64,000 bases of DNA. It comes from Mucilaginibacter celer. GTDB lineage: Bacteria; Bacteroidota; Bacteroidia; Sphingobacteriales; Sphingobacteriaceae. The translations under genes were made by a program, and so were the position numbers. The stretch covers positions 1,488,001 to 1,552,000 of the forward strand of contig NZ_CP032869.1 of the NCBI RefSeq assembly GCF_003576455.2. The letters are read 5' to 3'. Under the pieces are notes generated by a model. That model saw only the letters and a program-made list of their open reading frames with translations. It was not told where the DNA came from and did no database searches. Position 1 is the stretch's first letter; each line of letters starts with the position of its first letter. Shown here piece after piece: positions 1 through 7,532 of the stretch.

Positions 1-1
1 A

Positions 2-136
2 CCGCTTTACGAGTATATGGGCGAACGTGATTTTGCTGTAAAATGGGCTCAGACTAAAGGCGAGCAAGGTTTGGAGGATTACAAACAGCAAAAAAACCGG
101 ATTAGCCTTGACGGATTACCTACGCCGTTATATTAG
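2..136 (+). CDS. C-terminal end of an unidentified protein (5' truncated by window)
   Basis: An open frame enters the window and ends at TAG 134-136, giving 44 residues that finish in DGLPTPLY. The stretch is rich in charged and aromatic residues and has no membrane segment. I do not recognise the family from this tail. It lies on the same strand as the following sigma-factor gene, but about 170 A+T-rich bases separate them, so it need not belong to the polysaccharide-utilisation locus. That it is real rests on an uninterrupted frame with normal codon use up to the window edge. Confidence 0.6.
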   Translation, partial: PLYEYMGERDFAVKWAQTKGEQGLEDYKQQKNRISLDGLPTPLY

Positions 137-309
137 CTTAGTGTATTTAATACATACGTAATAGTTAAACAATACGCTTTTACGTTTTGTGAAAAATCTG
201 TTTCAAAACAATTCTGTTGCTTTTTAGTTATATGATGGTTTTCATCGATATAATTATTATGTTGCAAATACTGCGAATTTTATAATATTTGCAACACCAA
301 CATCAACCT

Positions 310-906
310 ATGTTTGAAATAACTCAATTAAATGAGAAGGAACTGCTTATGCAGGTGGCCGAAGGTAATGAATTTGCCTTTCGCCGTTTGTTTGCAGCTT
401 ACCATCAGCGTTTAGGTGTGCATATTTTCCGCATTACCCAATCAACCGAGCTGGCCGAAGAGGTGGTACAGGATGTATTTCTGAAAATTTGGATGAGCCG
501 TGAAACCCTGGCCAATGTTGATAATTTTAAAGCCTACCTGTTTGTTATCTCAAAAAATCACGCGCTTAACTGCATGCGCAAGGTTGTAAAAGAACAGCTT
601 TTGCTGAAGAAACTTGAAGCATCCAATGTGGTGCCATTTAAAACCGATAGTAACGAGGCCGATCAGTATTATAATTTAATTGACGAAGCCATCAATCAGC
701 TGCCTCCCCAGCAGCAAAAGGTTTACCTGATGAGCAGGCATAAGCGGCTTAAGTATCATGAAATAGCCGATCAGATGGAAATTTCGCGCGAAACCGTGAA
801 GAAATATCTGCAGATAGCCACCACTTCTATTAAAGATTATGTGCACGAACACATGGAGGCAATTACCCTTGTTATGGCGCTGATAAACTTTTTTTATTTT
901 TTTTAA
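310..906 (+). CDS. ECF RNA polymerase sigma factor, FecI-like (PUL regulator)
   Basis: This is a sigma-70 family ECF factor of about 198 residues. Region 2 covers roughly residues 20-95 (acidic ELAEEVVQDVFLKIW core and the FKAYLFVISKN segment). Region 4 covers about 125-185, with a helix-turn-helix around YHEIADQMEISRETVKKYL. The end is a short hydrophobic tail rich in Phe and Tyr, common in Bacteroidota ECF factors. The frame also opens at TTG 289, but I chose ATG 310 because ECF factors normally begin close to the MFEITQLN segment. A FecR-type anti-sigma gene follows after 98 bases, then an STN-bearing SusC. That is the classic trans-envelope arrangement in which substrate binding at the outer membrane frees the sigma factor to transcribe the locus. 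Confidence 0.93.
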   Translation: MFEITQLNEKELLMQVAEGNEFAFRRLFAAYHQRLGVHIFRITQSTELAEEVVQDVFLKIWMSRETLANVDNFKAYLFVISKNHALNCMRKVVKEQLLLKKLEASNVVPFKTDSNEADQYYNLIDEAINQLPPQQQKVYLMSRHKRLKYHEIADQMEISRETVKKYLQIATTSIKDYVHEHMEAITLVMALINFFYFF

Positions 907-1004
907 AAAGTAATACCCCCCTTTTTAATTAATTGGTGTCATGTATATGAGATTCGCCCCAATCTCAATTTGCCAATTATACCGTTACCTGAAAAACACC
1001 TGCT

Positions 1005-2210
1005 ATGAGCGAACTTTACGTTAGGCTTAATTATTTATTCAATAAATATTACAACGGCATAGCGACGCCCGATGAGCTTGATGAGCTTTTTGAGATCATC
1101 CATTCATACGCCGACGATGCCGAACTTGCCGCGCTCATTCAACAGGCCTGGGATACTCTCGGCGAACATGATCCGCTTTTTAGCGATGAAAAGAGTGGAG
1201 CTATGCTTGATCATATTTTAAAAGATCATACCTCGCAGGCTGAACCAGAATCCGGTAAAAAACATCGTAATCATTTGCCGTTACGGAAATTGAGTATAGC
1301 GGCTTCGCTTGTGTTTTTAGTTGGTTTTGGTGTTTATATTTTCCGTAGCCAGAAGAAAGCTGAGCCATCATCAAAAAAAAATATAGCGCGCAATCAGCCA
1401 AAAAATGATGCCCTGCCCGGCGGCAACAAAGCTATATTAACATTAGCTAACGGCAAAACCATTACGCTTGATAGCGCGCAGAATGGTTTACTGGCACGGC
1501 AAGGCACCACCCAAATAAACAAAACCCGTAACGGCCAGCTTGTATATAACACAGACGGAGCCACAAGCGCCAAACCCCAGATAAATACGATCAGTACCCC
1601 CCGGGGCGGGCAATACCAGCTCATTTTACCTGATGGGAGCAAGGTTTGTTTGAATTCGGCATCGTCGTTAACCTTCCCAACCTTTTTTACAGGTAAAACG
1701 CGTGATGTTAGCATTACCGGCGAGGCTTATTTTGAAGTTGCTAAAAACCGTAACATGCCTTTTGTAGTTAAGAGTAACCAAACCACCATAGAGGTATTGG
1801 GTACTCATTTCAATGTAATGGCTTATAGCGACGAAGCCGAAATGAAAACCACCCTGCTTGAGGGATCAGTAAAGATAAACAACGGCGGCGAAAACGGGGT
1901 TTTAAAACCCGGGCAACAGGCGGTGTTAAATAAAAATGGAAAGATGAAAGTGTTGAGCGATGTTGATGTAGACGAAGTGACTGCCTGGAAAGACGGCATT
2001 TTTCAATTTAACGGGATAGGGATTGATGCCATTATGCGCCAGGCTGCGCGCTGGTACGATGTTGAAATAAGCTATGAGGGGAAAATCCCTAAACGGGAAT
2101 TTTCCGGCCGCATATCGCGCAATGTAAAAGCGTCCGAATTGCTGAACATGCTTAGTTATGCCGGTGTAAAGTTTAAAATTGAAAATATGCACATCACCGT
2201 GTTGCAATAA
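1005..2210 (+). CDS. FecR family anti-sigma factor
   Basis: The 401-residue protein has a cytoplasmic N-terminal part (1-92) expected to bind the sigma factor, one membrane helix at about 95-113, and a periplasmic part. The FecR domain spans about 195-292 (TPRGGQYQLILPDGSKV, GEAYFEV, LGTHFNV, LLEGSV) and a DUF4974 domain about 331-400. The C-terminal domain is the part that contacts the STN domain of the partner SusC in related systems. The gene directly follows the ECF sigma gene and precedes susC, so the three form one signalling chain. Length and domain order are normal for the family and no key element is missing. Confidence 0.95.
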   Translation: MSELYVRLNYLFNKYYNGIATPDELDELFEIIHSYADDAELAALIQQAWDTLGEHDPLFSDEKSGAMLDHILKDHTSQAEPESGKKHRNHLPLRKLSIAASLVFLVGFGVYIFRSQKKAEPSSKKNIARNQPKNDALPGGNKAILTLANGKTITLDSAQNGLLARQGTTQINKTRNGQLVYNTDGATSAKPQINTISTPRGGQYQLILPDGSKVCLNSASSLTFPTFFTGKTRDVSITGEAYFEVAKNRNMPFVVKSNQTTIEVLGTHFNVMAYSDEAEMKTTLLEGSVKINNGGENGVLKPGQQAVLNKNGKMKVLSDVDVDEVTAWKDGIFQFNGIGIDAIMRQAARWYDVEISYEGKIPKREFSGRISRNVKASELLNMLSYAGVKFKIENMHITVLQ

Positions 2211-2268
2211 CCGATATATAACAACCTACTGTATTAAACAACCAATTTTTAACAATTTAAACAGCCCT

Positions 2269-2411
2269 ATGATGGAAGAAATACAAAAGATAAGTTAGCC
2301 GCAACAGTGGGCCATTATTGGTAAAACGGTTTACTAAGCGTTTAAACACGCTTTTTACCTCATCCATTACCATATAAAAAAGCCGGAGAGTATTCGCAGT
2401 ACTTCCCCGGC
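2269..2411 (+). promoter_or_regulatory. Structured susC leader with a 9-codon upstream ORF
   Basis: The 274 bases between fecR and susC hold a short ORF (ATG 2269 to TAG 2298, nine codons), then two predicted hairpins. The first has inner arms AAGCGT 2336-2341 and ACGCTT 2348-2353, with outer arms GGTAAAA near 2320 and TTTTACC near 2353. The second spans 2382-2411 (GCCGGAGAGTA pairing with TACTTCCCCGGC, one bulge). The region probably carries the promoter used by the upstream sigma factor, but I cannot identify its boxes. A leader attenuation role is inference only. Confidence 0.4.
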
Positions 2412-2484
2412 GTAATGATCTGGGTCCCAAAAAAGTACAATCGATGAATTGAAAGTTAATGTTTAACCCAAACTCTACAAACTT

Positions 2485-5400
2485 ATGAATTTTAATTCTA
2501 AGGCTACGCCTTTGGCGCGGCCTCAATTACGCAAATTTATATTGGCCATGAAGCTAACTGCCTTTATTATAATTGCGGCATTTACCAGCGTAAGCGCCAA
2601 AAGTTATAGCCAGATAGTTACTTTGCATGAAAGAAACACTACCGTTGAAAAAGTACTCCGCTCGATTGAAAAGCAAACCGGTTATCATTTTATGTATGAT
2701 AAACAGGATGTTTTAAAGGCAGGAACCATCAACATCGAAGTTGCAAACGTATCTATACCAACAGCGCTTGATCAATGCTTTAAAGATCAGCCGCTTACCT
2801 ACAAAATTTTTGATCAAACCATTGTTGTAAAAAAGAAGGATGAGCCGGTTGCAACTAAGGTAGCGGTCGATCCTGTTAAAATTACCGGTACCGTTAGCGA
2901 TGCCAAAGGGCCTATCCCAGGTGTTACTGTTAAGGTAAAAGGTACTAATGTTGGTGCCCAAACCGATATTAATGGTAAATACACCATTAACGCTCCGGAT
3001 GGTAACGGCACATTGGTGTTTACATTTATCGGTTATACGGCCAAAGAAGTTCCAATCGGCGGTAAAACCCAAATCGACGTTACTTTAGCCGAAGAGCCAA
3101 AGGCACTAAGCGAAGTTGTAGTAGTGGGTTACGGTACTGCTAAAAAGGTTGATTTAACCGGATCTGTGGGCAGCGTTGGTTCAAAAGAATTACAGGAACG
3201 CCCTCAAACTAACCTCGAGCAGGAACTTGCCGGTAAAATTGCCGGCGTGAACGTATCGGTTAACTCGGGTGCACCGGGTGGCGATACCAAAGTAAGGATC
3301 CGTGGTTACAGCTCGATCAACACCAATACTGATCCGCTTTACGTAGTTGACGGTGTTGTTTGGACAGAAGGAGGTAACTCTATCAATCCAAATGATATCG
3401 AGACTATCAACGTATTGAAAGACGCCTCGTCTACAGCCATCTACGGTACGCGTGGCGCTAATGGTGTAATCCTCGTAACTACAAAAAGGGGTAAAAAAGG
3501 CGACGGTGTTGTTAATTACGATAGCTATGTGAGCGTAAGCAACATGTTTAAAGAAATCCCGGTGTTAAACTCCAAACAGTTTATGGAGGTTGAAGATCAA
3601 TCGTACGCCAACATTCAAAAATACGATCCTGCCGGATGGGCCGCCGGTAATTATGCAAGCCGTAACCCGGTATTGCAACGTACTGCGTTGATAGGCAAGT
3701 TGTTTGATCAAAACCTGAACCCGCTTTATGATGTTGACTGGCAAAAAGCTACAACCCGTTCGGCTGTTAGCCAGAATCACAATTTGAGGTTTACCGGCGG
3801 TACCGAAAAACTTACCTATGGCTTATCTCTCAACTATGTTGATGACGAAGGTATCATTATCAATAGCTTTCTGAAACGTTATAACGCACGTTTAACGCTC
3901 GACCACCAGGTAAAACCGTGGCTAAAAGTAGGTGCTACCCTGAATTATAACTACCAGGAAGGCCGTAACCAGGGCCAGGGCACAGGCGGTAATAACATTC
4001 CCCGTATGTTGATTGAGATGGTGCCTTTCATCCCGATCAAGTACCCCGACGGAACCTACGGTAAACGTACTGATTACCCTAACCTTGAGGGTGGTGATAA
4101 CCCGGTTGCGCAGGCCAACGAGATTCAATCGCTTACCAAAAACAGGATTTTTAGCGGTAATACTTATGCCAATATCACCATTTTACCCGAGTTGGAATTC
4201 CGTTCGGTGGTAGGTGTAACTACAGCCGCCAACTACTTTCCGAGTTATAACTCAAGTTTGGTAGGCGGTTCTCTTATTGATCAAAGCTATAGCAATGCCT
4301 CGATAAGCGAGAACAACAATACCTTTTGGCAATGGCAAAACTATTTCACCTACAATAAAACGTTTAATAAAGTGCATTCTTTAAACGTGGTGTTAGGTAC
4401 TGAGCGCCAAAATTTTGCTCAGGTAGGTTTAAGTGCATCAACCAGCACGCTATCAGACGACTTTTATCAATATTATAACCTTGGCGCAGGCATTGTGCCC
4501 GGCCGCCCCGGTTCTAACTATGATGCATGGCAAATGCAATCGTTTTTTGGCAGGTTGAATTATAGCTACCACGATAAATACCTGTTAACGGTGACAGGCC
4601 GTGAAGACGGTTCATCACGTTTTGGTACCAATAAAAAATACGGTTTCTTCCCGTCGGCAGCATTGGCATGGCGTGTTTCGCAGGAAGATTTCCTGAAGGA
4701 TAATAAAACGATCTCTGATCTGAAAGTAAGGTTGAGCTATGGTTTAACCGGTAACTCCGAGATTGGCGAGTATCGTTCGCTGGCCAATATCAGCACTGTA
4801 AATTATGTGTTTGGCGGGGCTCCGGCTGTAGGTACAAGCCAGACCTCTATCGGTAACGAAGACCTGCAATGGGAAAAGACCCGCGAGTATGATTTCGGCT
4901 TTTCACTGGGGTTATTCAACAACCGGTTAAACATCGAAGCTGATGCCTACCTTAAAAAAACCCAGGCCTTGTTGCTTGATGCCCCACTACCCGAAACGAG
5001 TGGCTTTAGCAGTGTTTTAAAAAATATAGGCAGTATCCAGAATAAAGGTATCGAACTTACTATTAATGCAACTCCGGTTCAATCGAAGGATTTTAGCTGG
5101 AATACCGCTTTCAATATTTCGTTCCTTAAAAACAAGATCCTTAAGTTAGGAGCATCAAATGATGATATCTTCCTGGCTCCAACCTTCCTTTCGCAGTTTA
5201 ACCTTATGCGCGTAGGTTTGCCTGCCGGCAGCTATTATGGTTATAAAGTGTTAGGTACCTGGGGCACCGCCGAAGCCGCCGAAGCTGCGAAATATGGTTT
5301 GCTTCCCGGCGATTTGAAAATTCAGGATACCAATAATGATGGTAAAGTAACAGCTGATGATAAAGTGGTATTGGGAAAATCAATCCCTGATGGCTACGGA

Positions 5401-5889
5401 ACTTTCAGTAACAACTTCCGTTACAAAAACATCGATCTGGGTGTCGATCTGCAGTTTAACTACGGTAACCAGATCATGAACCTTACCCGCCACTCGGGCC
5501 AGGACCGTACCGGACAAGCCAACAGTTACGCCACCGTATTAAACGCCTGGACGCCAACCAACCAGAATACGAGCATTGCACAATGGAGACCTGCTTATGT
5601 GCGTTACCAAACCGAAATCTACTCAACCAAGGTTGAAAGCGGAAACTTTATCCGTGGCAGGGCGGTAACATTAGGTTACACATTTGATGATAAACTGGTT
5701 AAAAAAATAAAACTGAGCCGCCTGCGCATTTATGCGCAAGCTCAAAACCTGTTCCTGATCACCAAGTATACAGGTTATGATCCGGAGGTTTCAACCTATA
5801 ATGGGTCGAGCAACTTTACTCAGGGCATCCAGTTTTATGATTATCCAAAACCACGTACTTTCCTGTTGGGCTTAAATGTTAGTCTTTAA
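2485..5889 (+). CDS. SusC/RagA TonB-linked outer-membrane transporter with STN domain
   Basis: This 1134-residue outer-membrane protein imports oligosaccharides using TonB energy. The signal peptide lies within the first ~43 residues (long n-region, then MKLTAFIIIAAFTSVSA); ATG 2548 is an alternative start. An STN domain follows at about 48-115, a carboxypeptidase-regulatory-like domain at about 131-205, the EVVVVGYG segment near 210, a plug domain to about 335 (QELAGKIAGV, VRIRGYSS, LYVVDG, VLKDASSTAIYG, GANGVILVTTKRG), and the beta-barrel, which ends in LLGLNVSL with aromatic residues nearby. The STN domain matches the FecI/FecR pair just upstream. The partner susD starts a few bases after the stop codon. 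Full length, no defect seen. Confidence 0.97.
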   Translation: MNFNSKATPLARPQLRKFILAMKLTAFIIIAAFTSVSAKSYSQIVTLHERNTTVEKVLRSIEKQTGYHFMYDKQDVLKAGTINIEVANVSIPTALDQCFKDQPLTYKIFDQTIVVKKKDEPVATKVAVDPVKITGTVSDAKGPIPGVTVKVKGTNVGAQTDINGKYTINAPDGNGTLVFTFIGYTAKEVPIGGKTQIDVTLAEEPKALSEVVVVGYGTAKKVDLTGSVGSVGSKELQERPQTNLEQELAGKIAGVNVSVNSGAPGGDTKVRIRGYSSINTNTDPLYVVDGVVWTEGGNSINPNDIETINVLKDASSTAIYGTRGANGVILVTTKRGKKGDGVVNYDSYVSVSNMFKEIPVLNSKQFMEVEDQSYANIQKYDPAGWAAGNYASRNPVLQRTALIGKLFDQNLNPLYDVDWQKATTRSAVSQNHNLRFTGGTEKLTYGLSLNYVDDEGIIINSFLKRYNARLTLDHQVKPWLKVGATLNYNYQEGRNQGQGTGGNNIPRMLIEMVPFIPIKYPDGTYGKRTDYPNLEGGDNPVAQANEIQSLTKNRIFSGNTYANITILPELEFRSVVGVTTAANYFPSYNSSLVGGSLIDQSYSNASISENNNTFWQWQNYFTYNKTFNKVHSLNVVLGTERQNFAQVGLSASTSTLSDDFYQYYNLGAGIVPGRPGSNYDAWQMQSFFGRLNYSYHDKYLLTVTGREDGSSRFGTNKKYGFFPSAALAWRVSQEDFLKDNKTISDLKVRLSYGLTGNSEIGEYRSLANISTVNYVFGGAPAVGTSQTSIGNEDLQWEKTREYDFGFSLGLFNNRLNIEADAYLKKTQALLLDAPLPETSGFSSVLKNIGSIQNKGIELTINATPVQSKDFSWNTAFNISFLKNKILKLGASNDDIFLAPTFLSQFNLMRVGLPAGSYYGYKVLGTWGTAEAAEAAKYGLLPGDLKIQDTNNDGKVTADDKVVLGKSIPDGYGTFSNNFRYKNIDLGVDLQFNYGNQIMNLTRHSGQDRTGQANSYATVLNAWTPTNQNTSIAQWRPAYVRYQTEIYSTKVESGNFIRGRAVTLGYTFDDKLVKKIKLSRLRIYAQAQNLFLITKYTGYDPEVSTYNGSSNFTQGIQFYDYPKPRTFLLGLNVSL

Positions 5890-5910
5890 TTAATGTTAAA
5901 ACGTATAGTT

Positions 5911-7425
5911 ATGAAATTTAATTTTAGAAAATATAGTGCAGGTGCTTTTTTACTTATCCTTACTGTTGCATTAAGCAGCGGCTGTAAAAAATACCTCGAC
6001 GAAAAAAATAAAGGCAACTTTGTTAAAAGTAATTACTTTCAAAGCGCAAACCAGGCGCAAACCTTTGTTAATGGTTTATACCAGGTAATGTACTTTTTTC
6101 AGAACGGTGATGCTTATGGGGAGAGCCCTTTCATTACTATGGAGTTATTTGCGGGGCACGCAACCTCTTTAGGTCAGAGTGTTAATAACGGTAATGTGAT
6201 TAATCAGCGTACCGACCCTGTTAACCCTGGTTTCGAAACCGTATGGTCAAATTGCTTCAAGGGGATAGCTAATGCCAACCTCGCAATTGAAAATATTCCC
6301 GGCATCAACCCGATGGATGAAGGTCTTAAAAAGAAGCTGATAGGCGAAGCTTATTTTTTCAGGGCTTTTTATTACTATCATTTGGTGCGTTTATACGGCG
6401 ATGTTCCGTTGATATTGCAGAGTCAAACAGTCAACAGTCCGGATTTATATCCATCACGGTCACCTGTAGCCGATGTTTACAAGCAAATTATCGCCGATTT
6501 GCAGGCAGCCGAAGCTTCTGGCATGCCAAATACCGATGCAACCGGTCGTGTATCGTTAGGTGCTGTTAAAACTTTATTAGCCAGCGTATATTTAACAACC
6601 GCAGGTTTCCCGCTTCAACAAACAGAAAACTATGCTAAGGCGGCTGAAGAAGTAAAACCTGTTTTGGGCTGGTATTCGTTATTCCCTAACTACGCATACC
6701 TGCATGATAACGCCCACAAAAATCAAACAGAGTTGATTTTCCAGATCAATTACCTTGCGGGTACATCAACCAATGCTATTGCGCAGTTAACAGTACCATT
6801 TAACCTGCTGGTTGGCGTTTGGGGCGACCACCTTGGCGCTATGATCCCTACAAATCAATTTGTAGCCAGCTATGAGGCAGGAGATTTGCGTACCCAGGAA
6901 AGGCAGTTTTATTTCTCAAAATACCCTCAAAGCGACGATACCACAAAAATTATCAATTTTGGTGTTCATGCGCTTTACAAGTATTTCCACGTTGAAAGCT
7001 CAGTTCCAAACACTGCTATCAGCGGTAAATGTGATGAAAACTGGACTTTGCTGCGTTTACCGGAAGCCCAGTTAATTTATGCTGAAGCGTCGAACGAAGT
7101 AAATGGTCCTACAGCTGATGCTTATGCCGCCGTTAACGCTATACGTGCACGTGCAAAACTGGCTCCGTTAAGCGGTTTATCAAAAGATGCCTTCCGCCAG
7201 GCCATCTGGAGAGAGCGCTATCATGAGCTTGCTTATGAAAACAAGGCTTATTTTGATATGCAGCGTACCCATATGGCTTACCTGCCGCAATCAAACACCT
7301 TTGCTGATCCTACAGCATCGCAAACCGAGCAGGGGGTAACCTTTAAAGCTCAATATTATTTATGGCCTATTCCGCAGCGCGAGCGAAATACTAACAGTAA
7401 GCTTACGCAAAACCCGGGGTGGTAA
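5911..7425 (+). CDS. SusD/RagB family outer-membrane glycan-binding lipoprotein
   Basis: This surface lipoprotein works as the lid and glycan binder of the upstream SusC. The N-terminus has a lipoprotein signal with lipobox LSSGC and mature Cys near residue 25. The N-terminal SusD segment includes FVNGLYQVMYF, and helical repeat elements such as GEAYFFRAFYYYHLVRLYGDVPL are diagnostic of the family. The C-terminal part has IWRERYHELAYE and ends in LWPIPQRER...LTQNPGW, the usual SusD end. The frame also opens at ATG 5893, but ATG 5911 gives a more typical signal peptide. It is separated from susC by only a few bases and is followed by a strong terminator, so sigma-to-susD looks like one regulatory unit. 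Confidence 0.96.
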   Translation: MKFNFRKYSAGAFLLILTVALSSGCKKYLDEKNKGNFVKSNYFQSANQAQTFVNGLYQVMYFFQNGDAYGESPFITMELFAGHATSLGQSVNNGNVINQRTDPVNPGFETVWSNCFKGIANANLAIENIPGINPMDEGLKKKLIGEAYFFRAFYYYHLVRLYGDVPLILQSQTVNSPDLYPSRSPVADVYKQIIADLQAAEASGMPNTDATGRVSLGAVKTLLASVYLTTAGFPLQQTENYAKAAEEVKPVLGWYSLFPNYAYLHDNAHKNQTELIFQINYLAGTSTNAIAQLTVPFNLLVGVWGDHLGAMIPTNQFVASYEAGDLRTQERQFYFSKYPQSDDTTKIINFGVHALYKYFHVESSVPNTAISGKCDENWTLLRLPEAQLIYAEASNEVNGPTADAYAAVNAIRARAKLAPLSGLSKDAFRQAIWRERYHELAYENKAYFDMQRTHMAYLPQSNTFADPTASQTEQGVTFKAQYYLWPIPQRERNTNSKLTQNPGW

Positions 7426-7450
7426 TAAAGTTTAATAAATAAAGTATATA

Positions 7451-7480
7451 AAAGACTGGCAATACCCTGCCAGTCTTTTA
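7451..7480 (+). terminator. Rho-independent terminator after susD
   Basis: A perfect 10-bp stem (AAAGACTGGC 7451-7460 with GCCAGTCTTT 7469-7478) has an 8-base loop and a T-rich 3' side. It lies 26 bases after the susD stop and before the GH92 gene, so the GH92 gene may be partly expressed by read-through or by its own promoter. Confidence 0.85.
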
Positions 7481-7532
7481 TATTTACGGCCACTAAAACG
7501 TTTAACCAAAAAACACAATTAAATATTAGCGC

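Noticed and set aside
289-309. TTG 289 as start of the first sigma factor
   Set aside because: It adds seven Gln/His-rich residues unlike the family; ATG 310 fits the usual N-terminus better. It cannot be excluded without 5' mapping or proteomics.
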